In this document: piece by piece, positions 1-11,021 of the stretch | How the letters are laid out: every line of letters begins with the position of its first letter | Position numbering within the stretch: the stretch's first letter is position 1 | Source: Prevotella sp. | GTDB lineage: Bacteria > Bacteroidota > Bacteroidia > Bacteroidales > Bacteroidaceae | DNA length: 64,000 nucleotides | Assembly (NCBI GenBank): GCA_017554105.1 | Contig: JAFZIY010000017.1 | Location: 62,001-126,000 of the forward strand | Reading direction: 5' to 3' | The notes under the pieces: model-generated | The model's database searches: none | What the model was told of the DNA's origin: nothing | What the model saw: the letters and a program-made list of their open reading frames with translations, nothing else | Program-made: the position numbers and the translations under genes

Positions 1-485
1 ATTATGTCCTTGGCTCCTTGCAAAGCAGCCTCGACGTCCTTTACATCGCCACGCACGAATCTCTCTGCCGCCTTCTCAGGATGCTGTTCCCTCTGCATCA
101 GCAATATCGTTGCCAGCGGCTCCAATCCCTGCTCACGGGCCACCATGGCGCGAGTCCTGCGCTTCGGCTTGTATGGCAGATAGATGTCCTCCAGTTCAGT
201 TGCGTTCCATGTCGCCTCGATACGCTGTTGCAGTTCGCTTGTCATGTGCCCCTGCTCTGTGATGCTTTTTATGATTGTCTCCTTGCGCTTGCCTATCTCT
301 TTCAGGCGGTCGTTCATGTCGGCAATCTTTGCTATCAGAACCTCGTCGAGACCTCCAGTACGTTCCTTGCGATATCGCGAGATAAAAGGTATTGTGCAGC
401 CGTCATCGAGCAGTCGCAGTGTGTTCTCCACTCCCTCCTGCGGCAGTTGCAGTTCGCGGGCAATTATCTTTGTGAATACGTTCAT
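1..485 (-). CDS. tex: Tex-family RNA-binding transcription accessory protein, N-terminal part
   Basis: This is the first 161 codons of a gene that runs off the left edge. The translation starts MNVFTKIIARELQL and contains the segment IPFISRYRKERTGGLDE, which is the signature of the Tex N-terminal domain, followed by helical segments with ELEDIYLPYKPKRRTRA, also typical of Tex. Full Tex proteins are about 700-780 residues with YqgF-like, helix-hairpin-helix and C-terminal S1 domains; those parts lie outside the window. Tex binds nucleic acid in the cytoplasm and affects transcription and stress responses. The start at 485 is the first in-frame ATG and there is no upstream alternative before the promoter region shared with the divergent esterase gene. 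Confidence 0.9.
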   Translation of the reverse strand, partial: MNVFTKIIARELQLPQEGVENTLRLLDDGCTIPFISRYRKERTGGLDEVLIAKIADMNDRLKEIGKRKETIIKSITEQGHMTSELQQRIEATWNATELEDIYLPYKPKRRTRAMVAREQGLEPLATILLMQREQHPEKAAERFVRGDVKDVEAALQGAKDI

Positions 486-698
486 GTCTTTCAGTTTTAA
501 ATTCACCTGCAAATATACAGATAAAAAATGACATTTCACAAGGCTTTGGCAAATCGCTTCGTGATTATTGTTAATCTTTCATAACAAGCGCTCCTTCCAT
601 TTATACGTTTTGTGATGAAAAACGTCAAACAAAACATCAAGATGTTTTAGTCATCCAGAAGATGCCAGAAATCTAAATTCTAACGTAAACATATATTT

Positions 699-2138
699 AT
701 GAGAAAACTTATGGTTGCGTGTCTCTTGTTGCTGGTAATGGCAACACAGGCACAGACAGCGAGAAACTTCAAGTTGCCACTCACCGAGAGCGGCGAGTCA
801 GAGATGGTGGTGTTCCTTCCTGAGAACCCCACGGGAAAAGCAATAGTAGGTATCCCGGGAGGCGGTTACTCGGTTCTCTCGAACACCCATGAGGGCACAC
901 AATGGTACGAGTGGCTCAACAAACGCGGCATTGCCTACATCGTGGTGAACTATCGTCTGCCCAATGGCGACCGCACGCGTCCTATTGGCGACGTAGAGAA
1001 AGCCTTCAAGACGGTACGCGACTCTGCCACGGTATGGAAAATCAATCCTCGTGACGTGGGCATCATGGGTTTCTCGGCAGGTGGTCATCTGGCATCAGTA
1101 ATCTCTACCCTCTCCGACTATGAGGTGCGTCCCGACTTCACCATCCTTTTCTATCCTGTCATCTCGATGGACGAGAACGTGTCCCATAAGTATTCATGCA
1201 TCAATTTCCTGGGCGAGGAAGGACATAAGAACCCTGAGTTAGTAAACAAGTATTCCACGCAGAACGCGGTGAAGCGCCACCTCACTCCCCCGGCCATTAT
1301 CATTACGGCCAATGACGACCGCCTCGTGCCTCCTGTGACAAACGCCATAGCATACTATACGGCAATGCGCAACGCAGGCAACGAATGTTCCCTGCACGTC
1401 TATCCCACGGGCGATCATGGCTTTGGCATCGGACCTTGGTTCAAGTATCATGACCAGATGCTCTCCGACCTCGGCAACTGGCTCGACAACCGCAATGCTC
1501 CGAAACCTGACGCAATACGCGTGGCATGTATCGGCAACAGCATTACCGACGGTCACGGCATCGAGATGGCTCCACAACACGGATATCCTGCCCAACTGCA
1601 ACATATGATGGGCAAGGACTACTGGGTGAAGAACTTCGGCGTGAGCGGACGTACCCTGCTCAGCAAGGGCGACCTTCCATATATCAACGAGACGGCTTGG
1701 CTCGACGCACAGGCCTTCAATCCCGACATCGTCATAATCAAGTTGGGTACCAACGACTCGAAACCACAGAACTGGCAATATGGTAGCGAGTTCAAGCAAG
1801 ACCTGCAGCAACTCATCACTCGCCTCTGCCCTGGCATTGGTTCAACAAAGAAGAAAGGCAAGAAACAGGCTCAGCCTGAGGTGAAGCAGCCTAAGATTTA
1901 TCTCTGCACCCCGATTCCTGCCTTCAAACCGTCGTGGAACATTAACGACGCCATCATTGCCAACGACATCATCCCCATAGAGAAGGAAGTGGCCAAGGAA
2001 TACGGACTGCCCGTTATCGACCTCTACACTCCTTTCTCCGGCAACTCCGACCTGGTGCAGCCCGACGGCATACACCCCAACGACAAGGGCGTGAGGAAAA
2101 TGGCAGAGATTATCTCCGCTGCACTTAAGGGTAACTAA
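699..2138 (+). CDS. Secreted two-domain esterase: alpha/beta hydrolase plus SGNH/GDSL hydrolase
   Basis: A 479-residue exported protein with a signal peptide at residues 1-18 (ends ATQAQ). Residues about 25-265 form an alpha/beta hydrolase of the BD-FAE/acetyl-xylan-esterase kind: oxyanion motif PGGGY at 53-57, nucleophile elbow GFSAGG with Ser126, acid in NDD (206-207) and His240 in GDHGF. Residues about 272-479 form a second, SGNH hydrolase domain: GNSIT with Ser281, GTND at 350-353 and DGIHPN with Asp456/His459. Both catalytic sets look intact. Such fusions in gut Bacteroidetes usually remove acetyl or other acyl groups from plant polysaccharides; the substrate here is inferred only. A lysine-rich insert (TKKKGKK, about 383-389) lies between the SGNH blocks. 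The fucosyltransferase gene follows 48 bp downstream on the same strand. Confidence 0.88.
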   Translation: MRKLMVACLLLLVMATQAQTARNFKLPLTESGESEMVVFLPENPTGKAIVGIPGGGYSVLSNTHEGTQWYEWLNKRGIAYIVVNYRLPNGDRTRPIGDVEKAFKTVRDSATVWKINPRDVGIMGFSAGGHLASVISTLSDYEVRPDFTILFYPVISMDENVSHKYSCINFLGEEGHKNPELVNKYSTQNAVKRHLTPPAIIITANDDRLVPPVTNAIAYYTAMRNAGNECSLHVYPTGDHGFGIGPWFKYHDQMLSDLGNWLDNRNAPKPDAIRVACIGNSITDGHGIEMAPQHGYPAQLQHMMGKDYWVKNFGVSGRTLLSKGDLPYINETAWLDAQAFNPDIVIIKLGTNDSKPQNWQYGSEFKQDLQQLITRLCPGIGSTKKKGKKQAQPEVKQPKIYLCTPIPAFKPSWNINDAIIANDIIPIEKEVAKEYGLPVIDLYTPFSGNSDLVQPDGIHPNDKGVRKMAEIISAALKGN

Positions 2139-2186
2139 GGAGATTCCTGAAAAAATACAGAGGGTGACTTCACAGGCAAGAAACGG

Positions 2187-2990
2187 ATGAAGATTATTTG
2201 TCTTAAGGGCGGACTCGGCAATCAGATTTTTGAGTATTGCCGATTCCGCTTCTTAAAGGAAACAAGCGGCGAGAGCATAAGCATCCATTATGACTCGCGA
2301 CGACTGAAGCAGCATGGCGGCACTCTGCTGGACCGCTGCTTTGACATCTCCTTGCCCAAAAGAAGTGTCACCGTCGACATTGCTGTGGTGGTCCTGAAGA
2401 TGCTGCGGTCTGTTCACGTCATGCCCAGACTCTACGATGACAGTCGCGACGACTGCGTGCTTATCGACGACTATTGTCAGAATCGTCGTTTCATAACCTC
2501 TGCACGTAAGTGGCTTCCCTTCCGTGAGTTCCGTTTAAGTGAGAAAAGCGCGCAAGTGCTAAGCATTATCAATGGCGAGAACTATCCCGTGGCGGTGCAT
2601 GTGAGGCGCGGTGACTATCTCATAGAACAGAACCTTGACGACTTCGGACTATGCACTACCGACTACTACCATTCCGCTATCAACCAAATCCTTGAAAAAC
2701 ACCCGTCGGCACGCTTCTTCCTATTCTCCGACGACATGACATGGGTGAAGAATAACCTACATGTCGAGAATGCCGTATGCGTGGAGAGAGAGCAAGGCGA
2801 GCCCGACTACATAGACCTTTTCCTGATGACACGCTGTCGCGGACATATCATAGCGAACAGCACCTTCAGTTTCTGGGGCGCCATGCTGGCCAACGATGAA
2901 GGGGCAACGAACATCTACCCACGCCGTTGGTTCGCCAATCCCACATGGACAGTTCCCGACATCTTCCCCGACGATTGGATTGCCTTATAA
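2187..2990 (+). CDS. Glycosyltransferase family 11 (alpha-1,2-fucosyltransferase-like)
   Basis: A 267-residue cytoplasmic enzyme. The N-terminus KGGLGNQIFEY is the GT11 opening motif, HVRRGDY at 138-144 is the GDP-fucose-binding block of alpha-1,2 and alpha-1,6 fucosyltransferases, FLFSDD at about 178-183 and NSTFSFWGA at 224-232 complete the usual set. The length matches bacterial GT11 enzymes (about 270-300). It likely transfers fucose to a surface glycan; the acceptor cannot be read from the sequence and no capsule genes are adjacent. Its stop codon at 2988-2990 abuts the stop of the convergent yjbQ gene with no intervening base, so the two transcripts must overlap or share termination signals inside coding DNA. 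Confidence 0.92.
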   Translation: MKIICLKGGLGNQIFEYCRFRFLKETSGESISIHYDSRRLKQHGGTLLDRCFDISLPKRSVTVDIAVVVLKMLRSVHVMPRLYDDSRDDCVLIDDYCQNRRFITSARKWLPFREFRLSEKSAQVLSIINGENYPVAVHVRRGDYLIEQNLDDFGLCTTDYYHSAINQILEKHPSARFFLFSDDMTWVKNNLHVENAVCVEREQGEPDYIDLFLMTRCRGHIIANSTFSFWGAMLANDEGATNIYPRRWFANPTWTVPDIFPDDWIAL

Positions 2991-3404
2991 TTACTCGCCT
3001 ATAATAGTACACACAACCCTTCTCTGACCGCCGTAGTTGCGGTGCTCGCAAAGATATATTCCCTGCCAAGTACCGAGATTCAATCGCCCGCGGGTGATGG
3101 GAATAGTGAGCGAATTGCCTATTATGGTCGCCTTGGCATGGGCAGGCATGTCGTCACTTCCTTCCAGCACATGGTCGTAGTAAGGCTGGTTCTCGGGCAC
3201 GATGTGGTTGAATATCTGCTCCATGTCCGACCTTACGTCAGGGTCATAGTTCTCATTTATCGACAGACTGCAACTGGTATGTTTCACGAAGACGTGCAAC
3301 AACCCTGTCTGAGGCAACTCAGGCAACTGCCCAAGAATCTCACTCGTCACGAGATGGAAGCCTCTACGCCTTTCCTTCAGTATTATCTCTTTCTGCTGTA
3401 TCAT
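2991..3404 (-). CDS. yjbQ: YjbQ/UPF0047 family protein
   Basis: A 137-residue cytoplasmic protein. The open frame extends to 3449, but the family begins at MIQQKEIIL, so the ATG at 3404 is chosen. Conserved blocks are visible: LHVFVKHTSCSLSINENYDPDVR, then DDMPAHAKATIIGNSL, then ITRGRLNLGTWQGIYLCEHR, split here only for length. The family is known for weak thiamine-phosphate synthase activity in some members; its main role is not settled. The protein keeps the conserved histidines and the G-x-WQGI core and is probably functional. It converges with the GT11 gene and is divergent from ligA. Confidence 0.92.
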   Translation of the reverse strand: MIQQKEIILKERRRGFHLVTSEILGQLPELPQTGLLHVFVKHTSCSLSINENYDPDVRSDMEQIFNHIVPENQPYYDHVLEGSDDMPAHAKATIIGNSLTIPITRGRLNLGTWQGIYLCEHRNYGGQRRVVCTIIGE

Positions 3405-3489
3405 TGTCCTAATTTCTATTATCCAAATAGTTTGGCGCAAAGTTAGCAAAATAAATGCAAAAACATTTCAGTAGTCGGAATAATATTAG

Positions 3490-3497
3490 TATTTTTG
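3490..3497 (+). promoter_or_regulatory. -7 element upstream of ligA
   Basis: TATTTTTG matches the Bacteroidetes TAnnTTTG element and lies 24 bp upstream of the ligA ATG, giving a very short untranslated leader. Confidence 0.55.
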
Positions 3498-3512
3498 TAG
3501 GGTGAAAACTGA

Positions 3513-5606
<2,094 letters not shown>

Positions 5607-5609
<3 letters not shown>

Positions 5610-5640
5610 GAGTTAGGGAGTTAAGGAGTTAGGGAGTTAT
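5607..5640 (+). repeat. Degenerate GGAGTTAGG tandem tract starting at ligA stop
   Basis: The tract reads as four imperfect copies of GGAGTTAGG/GGAGTTAAG. Its first triplet is the ligA stop codon. A roughly complementary stretch (TTAACTCC, AACTCCTTAAC) follows at about 5683-5706, so the transcript could fold into a long imperfect hairpin acting as terminator. Confidence 0.7.
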
Positions 5641-5815
5641 GACAAATGCTTTATTATCTGAAGCCTGTATACAAAACTGATGTCTTAACTCCAAAACTCC
5701 TTAACTTCTTCACTCCCCAATCCTATTTTTCTCTGCACAAAAATGCAAAAAATGTGCAGAAAACTTTGCACGTAAAAAGATTTTTATTATTTTTGCAGAT
5801 AATATGTAAAACACC

Positions 5816-6658
5816 ATGAATACTATACATAATTTCGAGGAACTGAGAGAGAGGCTGCGCCAAGGCGAGCCTTGTCGCGTCGCTGCCATCGAGGCAACCG
5901 ACAGCCATTCGAGTGAGGCGGTAGAAACGGCTGTAAACGAGGGATGGGCCATCGTGACCAACATCACCACTGGCGACCCGCAACGGTCGGCTGACGAGGC
6001 CGTACGGATGGTGAGAGATGGTGAGGCCGACGTCATAATGAAGGGTATCATCAATACCGACGTGCTACTGCGCGCCGTGCTGAATAAAGAACATGGACTG
6101 CTGCCGAAGGGCAACGTACTGACACACCTCAGCGCCATCTACCTGCCCATGCTGGGTAGAATCATTCTGATGGGCGACCCGGCGGTGATTCCCTACCCCA
6201 CCCTGGAACAGCGCGAGGCAATGATTCGATATACCGTGAAATTGGCTGCGGCATACGGCATCGAGGAACCGCGCATCGCCCTGATACATTGCACGGAGAA
6301 GGTGTCAGAGAAGTTCCCGCTCACCCTCGACTATGTGCAACTCATAGAGAAATGCAAGCGAGGAGAGTTTGGCAAGGCGATAGTCGACGGACCCACAGAC
6401 CTGAAGTGCGCCATCTGCAAGGAGTCGGCTGATATAAAAGGCATAGTAAGTCCGCTCGAGGGCAAGGCAGACATGCTGATGATGCCAGACATAGAGGCTG
6501 GCAACGTATTCTACAAGACGCTCACCGCCTTCACCGACGCACAACTTGCCGTGGGACTGATGGGTGCCTCATGCCCCATCTCGCTCACCTCGCGCAGCGA
6601 CAGCATGCAGACGAAACTCAATTCGCTCGCGATGGCATGTTTGCAAGTTAGGAGTTAG
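5816..6658 (+). CDS. ptb: Phosphate butyryltransferase (Ptb family)
   Basis: A 280-residue cytoplasmic phosphotransacylase that converts butyryl- or branched acyl-CoA plus phosphate to acyl-phosphate. The fold is that of the PTA/PTB family: ADVIMKGIINTDVLLRAVLN, a stretch LSAIYLPMLGRIILMGDPAV and the C-terminal segment GLMGASCPISLTSRSDS are characteristic. Length is close to clostridial Ptb (about 300). butyrate kinase follows 66 bp downstream, so the pair forms the standard acyl-phosphate/ATP module. The last codons (VRS and TAG) are encoded by a GAGTTAGG tract. Substrate could be isobutyryl- or isovaleryl-CoA rather than butyryl-CoA. Confidence 0.93.
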   Translation: MNTIHNFEELRERLRQGEPCRVAAIEATDSHSSEAVETAVNEGWAIVTNITTGDPQRSADEAVRMVRDGEADVIMKGIINTDVLLRAVLNKEHGLLPKGNVLTHLSAIYLPMLGRIILMGDPAVIPYPTLEQREAMIRYTVKLAAAYGIEEPRIALIHCTEKVSEKFPLTLDYVQLIEKCKRGEFGKAIVDGPTDLKCAICKESADIKGIVSPLEGKADMLMMPDIEAGNVFYKTLTAFTDAQLAVGLMGASCPISLTSRSDSMQTKLNSLAMACLQVRS

Positions 6659-6663
6659 GAGTT
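6646..6663 (+). repeat. AGTTAGG tract containing the ptb stop codon
   Basis: The sequence AGTTAGGAGTTAGGAGTT supplies the last three residues and the TAG stop of ptb. Same sequence family as the tract at the end of ligA. Confidence 0.7.
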
Positions 6664-6724
6664 GTAGGGGCGTTCTACGTGTGCGCCCGACCAGATACCA
6701 TTAAAATCAAAACTAAGAAAACAC

Positions 6725-7786
6725 ATGAAAATACTTGCTGTTAACCCGGGAATGATTTCCACAAAAGTGGGAGTGTTCATCGACGAAGAGATAGTGATGC
6801 ACGCATGCATCAACCATCCATACGAGGAACTGTGCAAATACCCGTTCATCATGGATGAGTTCGACTATCGTAAGGATGCTCTTGTGGCAGAACTGAAGCG
6901 TCAAGGCTATGAGATGGACTTTGATGTCATCGTAGGTCGCGGCGGACTGGTGAAGCCCATCGAGAGCGGTGTCTATGAACTGAACGACAAGGTGATTGAG
7001 GACACCCGTCACCCACGTCTGCACCATGCATGTAACCTCGGTTCACTGATAGCACTGGCACTGGCGAAGGAAATTCCCGGATGCCGCGCGTTCACCGTTG
7101 ACCCTGGCGTTGTGGACGAACTCGACGACGTGGCACGCATCACAGGACTGCCCGAGGCACCCCATCGCACGATATGGCACGCTCTCAACCAACGCGAGAT
7201 AGCAAAGAGATACTGTCGTGAACATGGACTGAAATACGAGGAACAAGACCTGATAGTGTGTCACCTCGGCAGCGGTATCTCGTTCGCAATGCATCATCAT
7301 GGACGAGCCATCGAGTGCAGCGACGCCCTGAGTGGCGACGGACCATTTACTCCCTCGCGCGCTGGAATACTCTCTCCTGTTGACATCATACACCTCTGCT
7401 TCAGCGGGAAATACAACGAAAAGGAGATGCTACGCAAGATAAACGGACACAGTGGACTGACCGCTCACCTCGGTACCAACGACGTACGTGAGGTGGAGAA
7501 ACGCATCAAGGAAGGCGACGAGCATGCCAAACTTATCCTCGATGCCATGATATACAGCATCTCAAGACATCTCGCATCACTCGCACCAGCCACCTACGGA
7601 CATGTGGACGCCGTGATTCTGACCGGTGCCATAGCGCACAGCAAGTACGTAGGCGAGCAACTCACCAAGCGCCTCGAGTACCTTGCACCCGTCTTCATCT
7701 ATCCAGGAGAGGACGAACTCACCGCCCTCGCCCACAACGCCTACCGCGCAATGACAGGGCAACAGGAGATAAAAGAATATAAGTAA
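6725..7786 (+). CDS. buk: Butyrate kinase
   Basis: A 353-residue cytoplasmic acyl kinase of the acetate/butyrate kinase family. It transfers phosphate from butyryl-phosphate (or branched acyl-phosphate) to ADP. Visible family blocks are NPGMISTKVGVF at the N-terminus (phosphate loop of the ASKHA fold), GRGGLVKPI, HLGSGISFA and a C-terminal TGAIAHSKYVGEQL. Length matches the family. It forms an operon with ptb. The gene ends just before a perfect palindrome that can terminate transcription. Confidence 0.95.
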   Translation: MKILAVNPGMISTKVGVFIDEEIVMHACINHPYEELCKYPFIMDEFDYRKDALVAELKRQGYEMDFDVIVGRGGLVKPIESGVYELNDKVIEDTRHPRLHHACNLGSLIALALAKEIPGCRAFTVDPGVVDELDDVARITGLPEAPHRTIWHALNQREIAKRYCREHGLKYEEQDLIVCHLGSGISFAMHHHGRAIECSDALSGDGPFTPSRAGILSPVDIIHLCFSGKYNEKEMLRKINGHSGLTAHLGTNDVREVEKRIKEGDEHAKLILDAMIYSISRHLASLAPATYGHVDAVILTGAIAHSKYVGEQLTKRLEYLAPVFIYPGEDELTALAHNAYRAMTGQQEIKEYK

Positions 7787-7788
7787 GC

Positions 7789-7808
7789 CTTTCCCTCCGG
7801 AGGGAAAG
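7789..7808 (+). terminator. Palindromic hairpin after buk
   Basis: CTTTCCCTCCGGAGGGAAAG is a perfect 20-nt palindrome directly after the buk stop. It is not followed by a clear T run, so it is either a weak terminator or a member of the G/C-rich hairpin repeats seen elsewhere in the window. Confidence 0.6.
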
Positions 7809-7862
7809 AAGCAAGAAGCAAGAAGTAAGAGGTAAGGAGGCAGAAGGTAAGAAGTGAGGTTG
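7806..7862 (+). repeat. Degenerate AAGAAGTAAGAGGTAAG tract
   Basis: About 57 bp of imperfect purine-rich copies (AAGCAAGAAGTAAGAGGTAAG and relatives) run from the buk hairpin to the phased palindromes. Similar tracts occur after cobS. Confidence 0.65.
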
Positions 7863-7863
7863 T

Positions 7864-7900
7864 CAGGAACGGCTCCTGAGTAGATCAGGAACGGTTCCTG
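7864..7900. repeat. Two palindromes with 22-bp centre spacing
   Basis: CAGGAACGGCTCCTG (7864-7878, centre 7871) and CAGGAACGGTTCCTG (7886-7900, centre 7893) each have 5-bp arms around a 5-nt centre. The 22-bp spacing matches the longer arrays at 34111 and 44182. Confidence 0.8.
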
Positions 7901-7978
7901 ATAATAGTATTTCACGTATTTTTGAGCATCAGGTGAAATAATTATGTGCTCAGAGAGAAGTATTTCGTTTTTTTTACT

Positions 7979-7986
7979 TAAATTTG
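7979..7986 (+). promoter_or_regulatory. -7 element upstream of the CotH-like gene
   Basis: TAAATTTG matches TAnnTTTG and lies 51 bp upstream of the start codon. Confidence 0.5.
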
Positions 7987-8037
7987 TAGCCGAAATAATA
8001 ATGCATACTAATAACAACTGTCTAAACAATAATAAAC

Positions 8038-10998
8038 ATGAAGAAGCTTTTTACTGCCGCTGTGCTGCTGGTCATGACCACAATGTCGGCCAACGCACAA
8101 GACACGCATCTGGTAATCAACGAACTGATGCAGTCGAACGTTGAATGCCTCTTTGACGACGTGACGAAGGAGTTTCCTGACTCATGGGTGGAATTGTATA
8201 ACCCCACAGAAGATGACATCAACCTCGGGGACTATCAAATCAGCAATAAGAATAAGGCGAATAAAGCCTGGCAGTTGCCCGCCGAGACCGTTGCGTCCAA
8301 AGGGTATGTGATTATCTACTGCGACAAGGAGGGGATTGAGACGAACCGCCTCCACGCTGATTTCCGTCTGGAGTCAGGCAAGGGTTGTACGGTTTATCTT
8401 TTCAAAAACAAAGGGTCTGTGCCTGTTGACAGTCTCCCTTATATTGATGGCAAACCTATGGTTAAGATGCCTGCACCCGATGTGGCGTTCGGTCGCAAGA
8501 CCGACGGTGCTGACGAGTGGGGTTATCAGGTGACAGCATCACCGGGAAGGGCCAACACTAATCAGATTTGTAATGCTAAGCATATATTAGGTGCTCCTGA
8601 ATTTAGCGAACCGGGTCGTGTGAGCAATAGTACCGTCAACCTGATGCTGAGTGTGCCCGAAGGTGCTCCAGAGGGTACTATTATCCGCTACACCATCGAC
8701 GGCAGCGAGCCTACGACAACGAGTACGCAGTATACTTCCCCCATCAGCATTACCAGTACCAAGGTGATTCGCGCCAAGTTGTTCTGCGATGGTTGGCTCT
8801 CACCCGTTTCAACCGCCCAATCGTATATCTTCCATCCAAGGAATATGACGGTTCCCATCTTCTCTATCCAGACAAACAACCGCTATCTGAACGATTCAGA
8901 GATTGGCATCTTTCCCAACAACACAGGCAAGGATAACAAGGTGGACTGGCGTCGTCCCATCAATATTGAAATGTTCACCAGCGAGGGTACGGAAAGCGAC
9001 TTCAATCAACTCGGCGAAACCCGTATTCAGGGCGGTCAGTCGCGTGCGAATGCCCTCAAGTCGATGGCCTTCTATGCCAACAAGCGATTTGATCCCGACA
9101 AAAAGCGTTTCGATTATGAGTTCTTCCCCGACCAGAAGCCGGGTGTAAGCCAGTTCAAGTCGTTCTCGCTCCGCGATGGCGGTAACGACTTCGGCGACCT
9201 CTATTTCCGCGACCTTATCATCCAGCGCACGATGGGAGAGAATACCGACCTTGACTGGCAGGCCGGCCATACGGCTGTTCTCTACATTAACGGTCAGTAT
9301 ATGGGTATGCTCAACATCCGCGAGCGCTCAAACGCAGACAATATCTATAGTAACTACAACGGCCTTGAGGACATCGATATGGTTGAGATTTCCCATGAAA
9401 AAGTGAATGGTGTAGATCAGTACATCGAGGAACTGAAGGAAGGTACCTTGGAGGAAAACTACAATGCCTTCAAGACCTTCTACAGCGAGGAAGGTCACAG
9501 CCTGGCAGAATATGAGCAATGGATGGACGTCAGCGAGTATCTGAACATCATGATTATGAATCTCTTCTATGGCAACATCGATTTCCCCGGCAACAACATC
9601 GTGTTCTGGCGCCCCAACAAAGGCGACAAGGATTCAGGTCTGCCCAAGAGATGGCGCTTTATCGCCAAGGATACCGACTTCGGACTCGGACTCTATGGCA
9701 GGAAACCTAATTACAACACCATCGAAATGCTCTACAACCCAAGTTATGACACCGAAAATAACTGGGCCTTTACCGAACCGGCTACACGCCTCATCAAGCA
9801 CATGCTTGCAGACCCGGACATCCTGAACCTGTTCATAGACAAGAGCTGTGTTTATATGGGCGACTTTATGAATGCCAGCGGAACCGGTGAGATGATTGAC
9901 AAGATCAAAGATGAGGCATTAGAGGAATTTGCTGCCCATCGCGTCAAATACAATGGCGGTAATATCAATAACCAACGTACCAATATCACAAACAAGTTCA
10001 ACGATGCCAAGAAATGGCTCACAGGATACTCCGAGACAAGCTGGGGACATACGACCACTTATAATTCACGTACAGACTACTTCTACGAATACATTCGTAG
10101 CCAATGGAATCTCGGAACAGCCATTCCCGTGACCATCAACTTGACCGATGACAACCAGCCCATCGAAAACCTGCCCGACGAAGTGCTCATCAACGGCATC
10201 AAGCTTACCAGGGGCGTGTTCGACGGCAAGCTCTTCAAAGGTCGCGATATTACCCTCGAGGGCAAGACCAATGTCGAGAACGATCTCATAGTAAAAAAAT
10301 GGAAAATAGTGACTACCGTCAATGGAGTAGAAAATACGACATATTCTGACGGACCCACATACAACTTCACCGTGCCTTCATGCACGAAACTCAAAATCAC
10401 CCCCGTTATGGACGACGATCCTAGAGCCAAGGTTACAATTGGTAAACGTGAAGCCGTTTCATTCAGCAGCACCAAGGCTCTTGACTTCACCGACCAACCC
10501 GTAGAAGCCTTCATCGTTACCGCGAAGAACGGCAACACCTTCGCAATGAAGCAAGTTTATACCGTTCCTGCACAAACAGGCCTCGTCATCGAAGGTGCAC
10601 AAGGTGTATATAAGATTCCTGTTGCCGAGAGTTCTACATTCGACAACGTTTCCGGCAACTTACTTAAGTCAACCGCTACCGCAGAGTTCGAGGTGCCTGA
10701 TGATGGAAATGCTTACTATGGCCTGTTCTACTCGTATGTTCAGGAAAAGGTTGGCTTCCAGAAGAAGGCAGCAGGATTCATCTTCGACAAAGGCAAGAGC
10801 TATCTGCTCCTTCCAGAATCGATGGCTGAGGCAAACATCAACGAAATCTTCTGCGACGAGACAACCGCTATCCAGGGTGTTTACAACAATACATGGACAG
10901 ACGACAAGGCATACAACCTGAACGGCCAGCGCGTTGACAAGAACTACAAGGGTATTATTATTATGAACGGCAAGAAGGTCGTAAACAATAGGAAGTAA
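8038..10998 (+). CDS. Secreted CotH-family protein with lamin-tail and chitobiase-like domains
   Basis: A 986-residue exported protein with a signal peptide (ends MSANAQD). Residues about 22-175 resemble a lamin-tail domain (LVINELMQSNVEC, DSWVELYNPTEDDINLGDY, PGRANTNQ). Residues about 190-265 resemble a chitobiase/hexosaminidase C-terminal fold (GTIIRYTIDGSEPTTTS, TKVIRAKLF). Residues about 270-690 form a CotH kinase-like domain (GNDFGDLYFRDLIIQ, GMLNIRERSN, WRFIAKDTDFGLGL). The C-terminus ends with LNGQRVDKNYKGIIIMNGKK, a tail very common on Prevotella surface proteins and reminiscent of type IX sorting tails. CotH proteins are atypical kinases or cellulosome-associated proteins; the role here is unknown, probably at the cell surface. 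A small peptide gene follows 23 bp downstream. Confidence 0.88.
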   Translation: MKKLFTAAVLLVMTTMSANAQDTHLVINELMQSNVECLFDDVTKEFPDSWVELYNPTEDDINLGDYQISNKNKANKAWQLPAETVASKGYVIIYCDKEGIETNRLHADFRLESGKGCTVYLFKNKGSVPVDSLPYIDGKPMVKMPAPDVAFGRKTDGADEWGYQVTASPGRANTNQICNAKHILGAPEFSEPGRVSNSTVNLMLSVPEGAPEGTIIRYTIDGSEPTTTSTQYTSPISITSTKVIRAKLFCDGWLSPVSTAQSYIFHPRNMTVPIFSIQTNNRYLNDSEIGIFPNNTGKDNKVDWRRPINIEMFTSEGTESDFNQLGETRIQGGQSRANALKSMAFYANKRFDPDKKRFDYEFFPDQKPGVSQFKSFSLRDGGNDFGDLYFRDLIIQRTMGENTDLDWQAGHTAVLYINGQYMGMLNIRERSNADNIYSNYNGLEDIDMVEISHEKVNGVDQYIEELKEGTLEENYNAFKTFYSEEGHSLAEYEQWMDVSEYLNIMIMNLFYGNIDFPGNNIVFWRPNKGDKDSGLPKRWRFIAKDTDFGLGLYGRKPNYNTIEMLYNPSYDTENNWAFTEPATRLIKHMLADPDILNLFIDKSCVYMGDFMNASGTGEMIDKIKDEALEEFAAHRVKYNGGNINNQRTNITNKFNDAKKWLTGYSETSWGHTTTYNSRTDYFYEYIRSQWNLGTAIPVTINLTDDNQPIENLPDEVLINGIKLTRGVFDGKLFKGRDITLEGKTNVENDLIVKKWKIVTTVNGVENTTYSDGPTYNFTVPSCTKLKITPVMDDDPRAKVTIGKREAVSFSSTKALDFTDQPVEAFIVTAKNGNTFAMKQVYTVPAQTGLVIEGAQGVYKIPVAESSTFDNVSGNLLKSTATAEFEVPDDGNAYYGLFYSYVQEKVGFQKKAAGFIFDKGKSYLLLPESMAEANINEIFCDETTAIQGVYNNTWTDDKAYNLNGQRVDKNYKGIIIMNGKKVVNNRK

Positions 10999-11021
10999 AA
11001 CTAATAAAAAAGTTTACACAG

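Noticed and set aside
1239-1811. 190-codon minus-strand frame inside the esterase gene
   Set aside because: Antisense shadow of a gene with two clear catalytic domains; no family motif and no ribosome-binding site.
6667-6690. GGGGCG ... CGCCC hairpin after ptb
   Set aside because: Only a short imperfect stem between ptb and buk; could be a repeat of wider type, but one copy is not enough to support a feature.
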